A DNA stretch of 64,000 nucleotides from Serratia fonticola (GCF_006715025.1 NZ_VFMK01000001.1:5084001-5148000), one strand, 5' to 3'; counted from the stretch's first letter, positions 17,976 to 26,722 are shown. The notes: a model not told the origin generated them from the sequence alone. Program-made: numbers and translations.

Positions 17976-18437
17976 CTAGCGTGTTTTCAGTACGGCTTTT
18001 ATCGATTTGATAATGGGCTGGTATCCCGTACAGCGACACAGGTTGCCTTCCAGCGCTTCGTGAATTTCTGCGTCGCTCGGTTGTGGGTTGCGATCCAGCA
18101 GGGCCTTGGTGCTAAGCAGCACGCCCGGCGTACAAAACCCGCACTGAACACCGCCGTGGGTGACAAAAGAAGTTTGTAACCTCTTGCCCACCGGATCGTG
18201 ATGCAAAGCCTCGATAGTGGTGACCTCCGCACCATGGCATTGCGCGGCCAACAGCAAACATGAACATACGGACTTACCGTTCATGATCACCGTACAAGCA
18301 CCACACTCGCCCACTGAACATCCTTCTTTCGTGCCGGTCAGATCCAGATTTTCACGCAGGAAATCAAGCAGACGCAGGTTGCCACTGACATCGGCATTAA
18401 CGGTTATTCCATTCACTTTCATTGTGATTGTTGTCAT
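17976..18437 (-). CDS. 2Fe-2S subunit of molybdenum hydroxylase
   Basis: This 153-residue protein is the small iron-sulfur subunit of a xanthine dehydrogenase-family enzyme. The N-terminal plant-type ferredoxin domain has Cys40, Cys45, Cys48 and a later ligand in SVCSC; the C-terminal helical domain has CGFC and LCRC for the second 2Fe-2S cluster. The ATG is directly next to the stop codon of the fused catalytic subunit, so both are made together. In E. coli XdhD this domain is part of the large polypeptide; here it is separate. Confidence 0.93.
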   Translation of the reverse strand: MTTITMKVNGITVNADVSGNLRLLDFLRENLDLTGTKEGCSVGECGACTVIMNGKSVCSCLLLAAQCHGAEVTTIEALHHDPVGKRLQTSFVTHGGVQCGFCTPGVLLSTKALLDRNPQPSDAEIHEALEGNLCRCTGYQPIIKSIKAVLKTR

Positions 18438-21400
18438 TTACTTTATCTCCCCAGCCTGGGCCCGAATATCGTTCATCATCTGACGGAACATATTGAGGAA
18501 CACCGGCATCTTGTAAGCGGCTGACCAACGGCTGCCTATCGCCTGCTGCATCATCCCTGCCAATATATCTGCTGCCTGGTCAATCGCCTGAACGCTCAGC
18601 GCCTGTCCACACAGTGCATTTTCTACGGCAAAAATACGCTGTGGTTTACTGAACAATGCCCCGTCGACCAAGCGGCAATAGTCGACTTGCCCGTTTGCGG
18701 AGAACGCTATCTGGCAGGTCAAACTCTGGCGGGTAATATTCAACGCATTTCGACGGCCAAGCTGCGTATAACGCTCAAGTAACGGACGGGAAGCGGTAGG
18801 TGGCAGCACCACCTCCACCAGCAGCTCATCCTTGCGCAACTGAGTACGGTAACCGGAAATGATGAACTCGCTAAGTGGCATACGACGTTCTCCCTGTGTG
18901 CTGCGTAGCACTACCTGGGCATCATAGATAATTAACGGCGGTACGGAATCGGCACAGGGTGCCGCATTGACGATATTGCCCCCGAGCGTTGCTCGGTTAC
19001 GCAACTGCAATGAACCAATGGTCTTACAAGCGGTGACCAACAACGGATAACGTTGCTGCACCCGTGGGTCAGCCACCAGATCGGTGAAACACATCCCAGC
19101 GCCGATATGCAACTGCTCACCACGCTGCTCAATGTGTTTCAACTCGGCCAGATTGGCGATATTCACCAGACGCTGCGGCGTATTCTTCTGCCGTCCCTGT
19201 ACCAAGACATCTGTACCACCGGCTATCGCCATACAGTCATTCGCGGCGATCAGCTCCAATGCCTGTTCCAGCGTGGCGGGTGAGTCTACGCTTAACATGT
19301 TCAGGCGTAACACCTGTTTCTTCTCGCTTTCAGTGAGCAGGGCCTCACTCTGACGCACCGGTTTTTTCAGGTTGTATCCCAAATGTACCTGTTCCAGCGT
19401 CAGTGGAATACGGTTGTTACTGCTGCCCATGGCGAAGTTGAGCGCATTATTCGCAGCAGCCGCGGCCAATTCCAGCACCGGTTCACCAATCACCTTGGCA
19501 CCATACGGACCATGAATATCGTTATTTTCAACCGCGATAACGTCAATATTCGGCATATCTTTGATCGTCGGTAGCAAGTAAGTATCAAAGTTTTCAGACT
19601 TAACGCGCCCATGTTCAATATTGAAATCTTCCATCAGCGCATAGCCCAATCCCTGCATAACCCCACCGTAAACCTGCCCCTCGAAACCGACTTTGTTGAT
19701 GACTTTACCGACATCATGAGCGGCGGTGACATTATTGACGGTGATCTTGCCGGTATTGGTGTCTACCTGCAGATCCACCACTTGGCACCCATAAACCCAG
19801 GTAAAGTATGGGCTACCGCAGCCTTTTTCTTCATCCCAGTGAATCGGAGGTGCGACATGCCAACCATAGTCAGACAGGTTGCCACCGGCATTATGAGTAA
19901 GCACAACGGCGTCTTGCAGGCTAACGCGGTACTGCGGCATCTGCCGGTTACAGATAAATCCATCCTGCCAGAGAGTATTGTCCAGATCATCGGTATGCAA
20001 TTGCGTTGCCAGCGCCTTGACGATGCGCCGTTTAATCTTGCCTGCGGCATTGAGGATGGCCTGCCCGCCCATCAGCGTCCCACGGGAGGATACGGTGGAA
20101 CCACCGTCGGCAATCATCGATGAAGGCGGTTCATTAAACGTGACCCATGCCAAGGGGACACCGAAGGCTTCTGCAGTAATCAGCGACATACTGGTCTGTA
20201 ATCCCTGACCATTCTCCGACACTGAAGTAGAAATATTGATGCTGGCATCGGCGTTAACCTGGATCAGGGCAGAAGAGGCATCCATGCCCTCTGCGCCAAG
20301 TGAACAACCGCGATGACTCACGGCCAGACCGATCCCATAACGGATGGGGCCACCGGCAGTATTCAACTGACGATAGCGTTCACATTTGGCTTCAAACTCC
20401 GCCTTGGCCGTCGCTTTCAGTAACACCTCTTCGGCAGATACCACATGATCGACAAACTTTTGCCCCGCCATACTGGTATCACCCTGACGCAAAATATTGC
20501 GACGACGCACTTCTATCGGCGAAAGATTAAAGTGACGGGCAACCTCATCCATCAGGGATTCATTGGCAAAAATGACCTGCGGCGCGCCAAAACCACGGAA
20601 AGCCGAGGTATAACTGTTATTGGTTGCGACGGCGGCAATGTCGATACGCACATTGGGAATGTTATAGGGGCCAGCCGCCTGTACCACACTGCGCCAGGTA
20701 ACAAACGGAGAAGAAGCGGTATAGCCGCCGCTGTCGGCTAGAATATCGATCTTGATCGCCTGGATTTTAGCGTTATCATCCAGACCGATTTTGTACTTCA
20801 TACGGTAAGGGTGGCGTTTGCAACTTTCGCGGATCGATTGTTCACGGTTATAAGTAAACTTGATCGGTTGGCCAGTCATCAGCGCCAGCAACCCTGCGCG
20901 GCAGGCCAGATGATCGATGACGTCATCCTTCCCACCGAAAGAACCGCCCAAGACCGCACGCTTGACGTTAACCCGCGACTGCGGCAAATTCAGAAACGTC
21001 GACACAAAACCACGCACACGGTGGGCGTTCTGCACCGACCCCGTGATAGTCAGGCCCGGTTCGCTCGGATCGGGATACACGATCACACATTCGGGTTCAA
21101 TATAGGCGTGCTCCTGATAACCCACCTCATATTCGCGCTCCAGAATATGCCGCGATGCTGCAAATCCCGCCTCGATATCCCCCTTCACCGTATGATGCTT
21201 CACCGCAATGTTGCTTTCGGTATCATCATGAACTAACCGCGCTCCAGGCTTGAGCGCCTGTTCCATATCGGTGATAGGCTCATAGGCCTCGTAGTCAATC
21301 TCAATGGCTTCCGCAGCCAGGCAGGCGGCTTCATAGCTGGTAGCGGCAATGACCGCCACGACATCTCCGTGGAAAAACACTTCATCATTGACGATCGGCA

Positions 21401-21656
21401 GATAGTCTTTCACCACAATGCCAATCTTGGGGGTGCCAGGAATATCCTTATAGGTGGCTATCTTGACGACGCCTGGAATTTGTTGCGCCTTGCTGAGATC
21501 CAGCCGCCGGATTTTCCCGGCTGCAATATCACTGTAGCGACAGACGCCGTACAGCATATTTTTAAGCTTAATGTCATCGCCGTACAACGCAGAGCCGGTA
21601 ACCTTGGCCTGCCCGTCCACACGCGCCACCGGCTTACCCACAATATTTGTTTCCAT
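18438..21656 (-). CDS. Fused molybdopterin-binding/FAD-binding hydroxylase subunit (XdhD-YgfM type)
   Basis: The 1072-residue protein joins two subunits of a xanthine dehydrogenase-type enzyme. Residues about 1-775 form the molybdopterin domains (GKPVARVDGQAKVTG start, AFRGFGAPQ with the substrate Arg, ENGQGLQTS, and GEPVLELAAAA with the catalytic Glu). Residues about 795-1072 form the FAD domain (AGGTDVLVQGR, then TLGGNIVNAAPCADS). The reaction is probably hydroxylation or dehydroxylation of purines. I place the start at ATG 21656 after GGAG; the ATG at 21728 opening the frame lies at or before the predicted transcription start. The 2Fe-2S subunit and mocA follow in the same operon. Confidence 0.92.
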   Translation of the reverse strand: METNIVGKPVARVDGQAKVTGSALYGDDIKLKNMLYGVCRYSDIAAGKIRRLDLSKAQQIPGVVKIATYKDIPGTPKIGIVVKDYLPIVNDEVFFHGDVVAVIAATSYEAACLAAEAIEIDYEAYEPITDMEQALKPGARLVHDDTESNIAVKHHTVKGDIEAGFAASRHILEREYEVGYQEHAYIEPECVIVYPDPSEPGLTITGSVQNAHRVRGFVSTFLNLPQSRVNVKRAVLGGSFGGKDDVIDHLACRAGLLALMTGQPIKFTYNREQSIRESCKRHPYRMKYKIGLDDNAKIQAIKIDILADSGGYTASSPFVTWRSVVQAAGPYNIPNVRIDIAAVATNNSYTSAFRGFGAPQVIFANESLMDEVARHFNLSPIEVRRRNILRQGDTSMAGQKFVDHVVSAEEVLLKATAKAEFEAKCERYRQLNTAGGPIRYGIGLAVSHRGCSLGAEGMDASSALIQVNADASINISTSVSENGQGLQTSMSLITAEAFGVPLAWVTFNEPPSSMIADGGSTVSSRGTLMGGQAILNAAGKIKRRIVKALATQLHTDDLDNTLWQDGFICNRQMPQYRVSLQDAVVLTHNAGGNLSDYGWHVAPPIHWDEEKGCGSPYFTWVYGCQVVDLQVDTNTGKITVNNVTAAHDVGKVINKVGFEGQVYGGVMQGLGYALMEDFNIEHGRVKSENFDTYLLPTIKDMPNIDVIAVENNDIHGPYGAKVIGEPVLELAAAAANNALNFAMGSSNNRIPLTLEQVHLGYNLKKPVRQSEALLTESEKKQVLRLNMLSVDSPATLEQALELIAANDCMAIAGGTDVLVQGRQKNTPQRLVNIANLAELKHIEQRGEQLHIGAGMCFTDLVADPRVQQRYPLLVTACKTIGSLQLRNRATLGGNIVNAAPCADSVPPLIIYDAQVVLRSTQGERRMPLSEFIISGYRTQLRKDELLVEVVLPPTASRPLLERYTQLGRRNALNITRQSLTCQIAFSANGQVDYCRLVDGALFSKPQRIFAVENALCGQALSVQAIDQAADILAGMMQQAIGSRWSAAYKMPVFLNMFRQMMNDIRAQAGEIK

Positions 21657-21733
21657 GTTGTTCTCCGTTAACGGAACAGCAGCCAGTACATCCATGGCTG
21701 AAATAGAGTTCGAGTGAATCTTACTCATAACAA

Positions 21734-21749
21734 AGCAAGGGGTGTGCCA
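21734..21749 (-). promoter_or_regulatory. Sigma-54 promoter of the hydroxylase operon
   Basis: The minus strand reads TGGCACACCCCTTGCT, an almost perfect -24/-12 element (11 of 12 fixed positions). Transcription would start near 21724, leaving a leader of about 68 bases before ATG 21656. The segment 21750-22000 between the divergent promoters is AT-rich and shows no gene. Confidence 0.85.
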
Positions 21750-22000
21750 GAGCGGATTTTAGAGCCAGGTTAAGTTCAACATTGTGAGCTATGGAAAAAA
21801 AACGGCCGTGTTATCGCGCCAACGCCCGCCATTCCAGACAAGTCCGAAGAAAGAAATTCTCAGGTTGATAAGCGTTATTTTCAGATTGAGAAAATCATTG
21901 TCATGCAACGCCCAGGCAGCCGGATCAAACTCCGGCCTGAAAACAAAGAAATGTGATGTACGCCACACAGATGACACCGTGGGCACCTGAAAAATCGATA

Positions 22001-22016
22001 TAGCACACTAATTGCA
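22001..22016 (+). promoter_or_regulatory. Sigma-54 promoter of the AegA-like gene
   Basis: TAGCACACTAATTGCA matches the -24/-12 consensus at 10 of 12 fixed positions, with AG in place of GG at -24. Transcription would begin near 22027, 30 bases before ATG 22057. Confidence 0.6.
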
Positions 22017-22056
22017 TTGGCTGTCTTACCCAACAATTATCTGCGGGGAAGAAAGG

Positions 22057-24018
22057 ATGAATAAATTTGTGATTGCCGACGCCAGTGCCTGTATTGGTTG
22101 CCATGCCTGTGAGGTCGCCTGCGTGATGGCTCACCATCAAGGGAGCTACCCGCAGCAACGGGAACAGTTTTATCCATGCATCACCGTACTGAAAACAGCC
22201 GCATTACACAGCGCCGTTCTCTGCCATCATTGTGAAGAAGCCCCCTGCGTCACAGTATGTCCCACCCAGGCGCTATTACGTGCTGACGACAGCATTCATT
22301 TGGATCAGACAAAATGCATCGGTTGTAAAAACTGCATCACGGCCTGTCCGTTTGGGGCCATCAATATGATCGAGCAAAACGGCGGTGCCGTGGCCCACAA
22401 ATGCGATCTGTGTTCCGGGTTAAGTCAACAAGCCTGTGTCAACGCCTGTCCGACACAGGCGCTGCATCTGATGGACAACGTCGCATTACAGCAAGCCCGG
22501 CGACAAAAACTGCAACGATCCCTTGATGGTCATCAGACAAAAACGCGCCCCTCTGGTGTTCCGGCTCCCTTGGTGAACGCCGCGCGCCAGCCACGCATTG
22601 AAGCGATAAAGCTCCCGCTCGAACAGCGTAAAAACAGCTTCAACGAAATTTATTGCCGCTTTACCCCGGCACAGGTTGATACCCAGGGAGAGCGCTGCGC
22701 CAAGTGCAGTGAGCACGCCTTCTGTGAATGGACCTGCCCCCTGCACAACAACATTCCACAGCTACTACAACTGGCGAGTCAGGGACGTATTATGGAAGCC
22801 GTTGAACTCTCGCATCGTACCAGCAGCCTGCCGGAGGTCTGTGGCCGAGTCTGTCCACAGGATCGTCTATGCGAAGGTGCCTGCACGCTACGGGACACCT
22901 ACGGCTCAGTGACCGTAGGTAATATCGAACGCTACATCACCGATACTGCCCTGGAACTCGGTTGGCGCCCCGACCTCTCGCAGGTAGTGAAGCGCAGTGG
23001 CCGCGTCGCCATCGTCGGGGCAGGGCCGGCTGGCCTGGGCTGCGCAGACATACTGGCCCGTCATGGTATCACCGCCGTGGTATTCGACCGTCACCCAGAG
23101 ATTGGTGGGCTGCTGACCTTTGGCATTCCGGCCTTCAAACTGGAGAAAGAGGTGCTGATTCGCCGACGCGAAATCTTCAGCGCCATGGGCATTGATTTCC
23201 GACTGAATACCGAGATTGGCAAGGACATTTCACTGGCTGAGCTGCTGACAGAGTTCGACGCCGTATTTCTGGGCGTTGGTACCTATAAATCAATGCAAGC
23301 CGGATTGGAAAATGAGCAGGCTCCCGGCGTTTACGCGGCACTGCCCTTCCTGATCGCCAATACAAAAAGGTTGATGGGTTTACCGGAACTGGAGGAAGAA
23401 CCCTATATCAACATGCAGGATCGGCGAGTCGTCGTGTTGGGGGGTGGTGATACCGCCATGGACTGTGTACGCACCTCGCTACGCCAGGGGGCAGCCCATG
23501 TGATCTGTGCCTATCGTCGGGATGAGAAAAACATGCCTGGCTCGAAAAAAGAAGTAAAAAATGCGCGGGAAGAAGGGGCCGAATTCATGTTCAACGTACA
23601 GCCCTTGAGCATTGAATTAAACACGCAGGGAGAGGTAAGCGGCATCCGGTTGATCCGCACTGAACTCGGGGAACCCGATGACAGCGGTCGCCGTCGGCCA
23701 GCCCCCGTAGCCGGCTCGGAATTCCTGTTAGAAGCGGAGGCCATCATCATGGCGTTCGGTTTCAGTCCTCACGCGCTCCCCTGGCTTGCCGCGCAGCAGG
23801 TCACGTTGGACGAATGGGGATTAATCCAGGCCCCCAATCAGGGAAATTACCCTTACCAAACCAGCAACGCACGAATTTTTGCGGGCGGAGACGCCGTGCG
23901 TGGCGCCGATCTGGTGGTTACCGCCATGGCCGATGGCCGTCAGGCCGCATTGAGCATTATTGCCGCCATGGACGATGGACATATTCCATCCACCCTCGGC
24001 ATGGAGAGCAATTCATGA
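22057..24018 (+). CDS. AegA/YgfT-type iron-sulfur flavoprotein oxidoreductase
   Basis: The 653-residue protein has an N-terminal HydN-like ferredoxin region (about 1-150) with four CxxCxxC-type clusters (for example CIGCHACEVAC and CIGCKNCITAC), then a glutamate-synthase-small-subunit-like part with a cysteine-rich entry (CAKCSEHAFCEWTC), an FAD fold (GAGPAGLGCAD near 325) and an NAD(P)H fold (GGGDTAMDCV near 470). E. coli AegA and YgfT are needed for anaerobic urate use. ATG 22057 is chosen because GGGGAA and AAAGG precede it; the open frame upstream overlaps the sigma-54 promoter. It is divergent from the hydroxylase operon and overlaps the following ferredoxin gene by four bases. Confidence 0.9.
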   Translation: MNKFVIADASACIGCHACEVACVMAHHQGSYPQQREQFYPCITVLKTAALHSAVLCHHCEEAPCVTVCPTQALLRADDSIHLDQTKCIGCKNCITACPFGAINMIEQNGGAVAHKCDLCSGLSQQACVNACPTQALHLMDNVALQQARRQKLQRSLDGHQTKTRPSGVPAPLVNAARQPRIEAIKLPLEQRKNSFNEIYCRFTPAQVDTQGERCAKCSEHAFCEWTCPLHNNIPQLLQLASQGRIMEAVELSHRTSSLPEVCGRVCPQDRLCEGACTLRDTYGSVTVGNIERYITDTALELGWRPDLSQVVKRSGRVAIVGAGPAGLGCADILARHGITAVVFDRHPEIGGLLTFGIPAFKLEKEVLIRRREIFSAMGIDFRLNTEIGKDISLAELLTEFDAVFLGVGTYKSMQAGLENEQAPGVYAALPFLIANTKRLMGLPELEEEPYINMQDRRVVVLGGGDTAMDCVRTSLRQGAAHVICAYRRDEKNMPGSKKEVKNAREEGAEFMFNVQPLSIELNTQGEVSGIRLIRTELGEPDDSGRRRPAPVAGSEFLLEAEAIIMAFGFSPHALPWLAAQQVTLDEWGLIQAPNQGNYPYQTSNARIFAGGDAVRGADLVVTAMADGRQAALSIIAAMDDGHIPSTLGMESNS

Positions 24019-24542
24019 TCAATCCATTTATTATCGCCAATGCCGAGAAATGTATCAGTTGCCGCACCTGTGAAGTCGCCTGTGCTCTGGCTCACAGCAG
24101 TGACGCGTTGCAGACACCCCCCTTTTCTCCACGCCTCCAGTTGGTGAAAACCTTCAACATCAGCGTACCCGTCGTCTGCCGCCAATGCGAGAATGCACCT
24201 TGCGCTAACGTCTGTCCGCACGATGCCATCGTCCGTAGCAAAAAAGGCCACTGGGATGTCATTCAAGATCGCTGCATTGGCTGTAAGAGCTGCGTTGTCG
24301 CCTGTCCATTCGGAGCTATCAACGTCGTCGTCAGTTACGGCAACCCTGCTCAGGTAAACAGTGAGGCGCACAAATGTGATTTATGCAGCTCACAACCAGA
24401 AGGCCCTGCCTGTATCTCTGCGTGTCCTACCAACGCCTTGGTTCTGGTCAACGAACGCGATTTAAAGCAACACGTCGCACAGAAGCAGCAGCGAACGGCA
24501 AACAACGATGTCAGCATCTCGTCAAGCAGAACATTTTTATAA
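24015..24542 (+). CDS. HydN/YgfS-type 4Fe-4S ferredoxin
   Basis: This 175-residue electron-transfer protein has four cysteine clusters: CISCRTCEVAC, CRQCENAPCANVC, CIGCKSCVVAC and CDLCSSQPEGPACISAC, sufficient for four 4Fe-4S centres. The closest kinds are YgfS and HydN, partners of anaerobic dehydrogenases. The ATG overlaps the stop of the AegA-like gene (ATGA), which shows translational coupling; the longer open frame from 23814 lies inside the upstream gene. It probably passes electrons between the hydroxylase, the flavoproteins and an outside donor such as formate dehydrogenase. Confidence 0.9.
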   Translation: MINPFIIANAEKCISCRTCEVACALAHSSDALQTPPFSPRLQLVKTFNISVPVVCRQCENAPCANVCPHDAIVRSKKGHWDVIQDRCIGCKSCVVACPFGAINVVVSYGNPAQVNSEAHKCDLCSSQPEGPACISACPTNALVLVNERDLKQHVAQKQQRTANNDVSISSSRTFL

Positions 24543-24735
24543 GCGAGCGCGCACGATGGCAAACAGGATACTGTCTGCCTCTTTCAGAGGGAAACAGGAA
24601 GCGTTTTTTCCAGTACCGATGGGTTTCCAGCTCGTTGCCAAGGCGTAACAATCAAGCCTTGGCAAGGTGGCGGATGAACTTGGCTACGTCCAGCTCAGCC
24701 TTTTCACGTAGGGTTGCCTCAGCAACAAGATGAGG
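24543..24735. other. Right border of the catabolic block, with hairpin and possible gene relic
   Basis: TTGCCAAGGC at 24635-24644 and GCCTTGGCAA at 24656-24665 form a perfect 10-bp inverted repeat without a T-run. On the minus strand directly after the folA stop, an open frame encodes a helical-looking tail ending KFIRHLAKA and TGA within the repeat, with no start codon. It may be a remnant of a gene once placed here. The folA/apaH gap carries a ccd toxin-antitoxin pair in E. coli O157; I could not match the tail to CcdA. Confidence 0.35.
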
Positions 24736-25218
24736 CTAACGTCGTTCCAAAATTTCGAAACAATAACTATGAGAATTCAGCGCATCGGCATCATGGAATT
24801 CACTGAACGAGGTTTCCCACTCGTCCGGCTCATAATCAGGGAAGTAGGCATCGCCCCCCACTTCGGCGTCGATATGCGTCAGATATAAGCGGTTAGCTTT
24901 TGGCAAGAACTGGGTATAAACCCGGCCACCGCCCATCACCATCACCTCTTCAACCTCACCGGCGACGGCCAACGCCTCATCTACCGACGTCACCCAAGTC
25001 ACCCCGGGATGAGTTCCAGGTTGGCTGCTTAAAACAATATTCAGGCGGCCCGGCAATGGGCGACCAATCGACTCAAAGGTCTTACGGCCCATAATAACCG
25101 GTTTGTTCAGCGTGTTACGTTTAAACCACGCTAAATCCGCGGGCAGGTGCCATGGCATGGCGTTTTCCATACCGATAACACGATCCGCCGCCAAGGCAGC
25201 AATCAGGCTGATAATCAT
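24736..25218 (-). CDS. folA: Dihydrofolate reductase
   Basis: FolA reduces dihydrofolate to tetrahydrofolate with NADPH. The 160-residue protein carries the expected features: MIISLIAALAADRVIGMENAMPWHLPADLAWFK-type N-terminus with the catalytic Asp27-equivalent in PADLAWF, the NADPH motif GRKTFESIGRPLPGR near 43-57, and VMGGGRVY near 93. Length matches the E. coli enzyme (159 residues). Start ATG 25218 matches the family; an upstream in-frame ATG adds eight unlikely residues. No trimethoprim-resistance change can be judged by eye. Confidence 0.97.
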   Translation of the reverse strand: MIISLIAALAADRVIGMENAMPWHLPADLAWFKRNTLNKPVIMGRKTFESIGRPLPGRLNIVLSSQPGTHPGVTWVTSVDEALAVAGEVEEVMVMGGGRVYTQFLPKANRLYLTHIDAEVGGDAYFPDYEPDEWETSFSEFHDADALNSHSYCFEILERR

Positions 25219-25252
25219 TGTGTAACCCTGTGTAGGCAGCAAAATTGCTCAC

Positions 25253-25281
25253 ACTATACGTAAAGCCCAAGCACCCGTCGA
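25253..25281 (-). promoter_or_regulatory. Probable folA promoter
   Basis: On the minus strand TCGACG and TATAGT are separated by 17 bases, about 35 bp upstream of the folA ATG. The -10 is good and the -35 moderate. Confidence 0.45.
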
Positions 25282-25451
25282 TAGGCTAATCAAGCGAGGT
25301 GAACATATAAGACAGCTCTGATGATCCTCGTCATCGGTCCTGTCTCCCCCCAAGTAAGCACCTGGGGATGAGCGAGCGGGTTACCTGGCTATAACCTGAA
25401 ATCCACAGGGGAATAAAATCGCCAGGCGATCCAGATAATTAGCCAAAAACA

Positions 25452-25916
25452 TTAGACGCCTGGGCGTTTTCGGTACAGCCATAATCCCGGTACCGACAGG
25501 CCAATCGACAAGGCCCCTACGATAAAACAGGCCTTGAGAAAGTTGGAGATCATCACCGACATCAGCGCTTCGCTGTAACCGAGATGCGAAATCTCCACTA
25601 CGCTGATCATCGCGGTATAAGCAGAAATGCCGGGGAACATCGGGATAACGGCCGCCACGGTAAAAACTTTGGGATGGGCTAATAGCCAGCGCGACCAGTT
25701 AATACCAATGATGCCGATCAAGATCGCGGCCAGAAACGACGCCCACTCGATATTCATGCCAACGAGCATCAACAGCATACGTGTGCCGTGGCCGAGCCCG
25801 CCAAGCAACGCACAGTATCGCAGCGCCCGCATGGGCACGTTGAAGACCATGGCAAACCCCAAGGCGGGCACCGCCGCCAACAGCATATCCTGCAAAAGTG
25901 CCCACAACAGGCTCAT
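25452..25916 (-). CDS. yjjB: YjjB-type subunit of threonine/serine exporter-like (succinate) transporter
   Basis: The 154-residue membrane protein has about four to five hydrophobic segments and closely follows E. coli YjjB, including FAMVFNVPMRALRYCALLG, AHPKVFTVAAVIPMFPG and GLWLYRKRP at the C-terminus. YjjB with YjjP exports succinate anaerobically in E. coli and belongs to the ThrE superfamily. I place the start at ATG 25916, overlapping the yjjP stop (ATGA); an ATG seven codons earlier is possible. In E. coli yjjPB lies elsewhere, near dnaT. Confidence 0.88.
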   Translation of the reverse strand: MSLLWALLQDMLLAAVPALGFAMVFNVPMRALRYCALLGGLGHGTRMLLMLVGMNIEWASFLAAILIGIIGINWSRWLLAHPKVFTVAAVIPMFPGISAYTAMISVVEISHLGYSEALMSVMISNFLKACFIVGALSIGLSVPGLWLYRKRPGV

Positions 25917-26722
25917 GACCACCCCCGTAAATCCCACAGCGACATAGCCATCACCACGCCGATACAGGTAGCCAGGGTCAGCAAACTGGCCATCGCCCAG
26001 CGCGCCAGCCCGGTATTCACATGGCCTTTAAACATATCGGCTACCGCATTAATCAGCGGAAACCCTGGCACCAACAGCAGCACGCTGGCCGCCATCGCTA
26101 CACTGGAGGTGTGACTGAATACCGGTAACCTCAGCAGCAGGCCAGACACCGACGTGGCCACAAAGGCGGTGAGGCTGAAGTTGATCAAGGGGTTCATATG
26201 GCGGGCTGTCAGCATCTGACGTACAAACATCGCCACCCCACTGGCCAGGAAGGTGACGGCAAAGGCATCCACGCCCCCCCCATTCAACATACTGAAGCAA
26301 CCACAGGATAACCCCACCATCAGCACCACCAACCAGCGCGGGTAACGCAGCGGGCGAAGCTTTTCAAAACGGCGGGCCACATCATGGGCATCGGCCAAAC
26401 GGTGCTCAGCAAGGATCACAATATGCTGAACTTCGGTGACCATCTGCATGTTAATACCGCGGTCAACGTTCTTACGCGTCGTCGTCAGGCAAGCATCATT
26501 ACTGATGGTGGTCAACACCACAGCATTGGCCGAAATGGAGCTTTCTACACTGTCCATCCCCAGCGCCAACCCCAGACGGGTCGATAGCTGTTCCACTACC
26601 ATACTTTCAGCCCCGTGCTGCAACAGCAATAGGGCGCACTGAATACACAAACGGGTGATTTCACGCTGCTGCTGGTTTACACCCGGTATATCTATGGTCA
26701 ATTCCTGCTTCATATCGCTCAA
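25913..26722 (-). CDS. yjjP: YjjP-type subunit of threonine/serine exporter-like (succinate) transporter
   Basis: The 269-residue protein has the DUF1212/ThrE N-terminal region with GMDSVESSISANAVVLTT near residue 55 and a C-terminal half of about five membrane segments ending with VPGFPLINAVADMFKGH. It pairs with YjjB as one split ThrE-like exporter, proposed for succinate efflux. The two genes overlap by four bases. The N-terminus is about 13 residues longer than in E. coli, so a later start is possible. Confidence 0.9.
   Translation of the reverse strand: MSDMKQELTIDIPGVNQQQREITRLCIQCALLLLQHGAESMVVEQLSTRLGLALGMDSVESSISANAVVLTTISNDACLTTTRKNVDRGINMQMVTEVQHIVILAEHRLADAHDVARRFEKLRPLRYPRWLVVLMVGLSCGCFSMLNGGGVDAFAVTFLASGVAMFVRQMLTARHMNPLINFSLTAFVATSVSGLLLRLPVFSHTSSVAMAASVLLLVPGFPLINAVADMFKGHVNTGLARWAMASLLTLATCIGVVMAMSLWDLRGWS

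Noticed and set aside
21657..21728. Longer start of the hydroxylase (24 extra residues)
   Set aside because: The ATG lies at or before the transcription start expected from the near-perfect sigma-54 element at 21734-21749; ATG 21656 has a clear GGAG.
24635..24665. Perfect inverted repeat as an IS end or attachment site
   Set aside because: No second copy, target duplication, integrase or transposase was found at the other border; a hairpin is the simpler reading.
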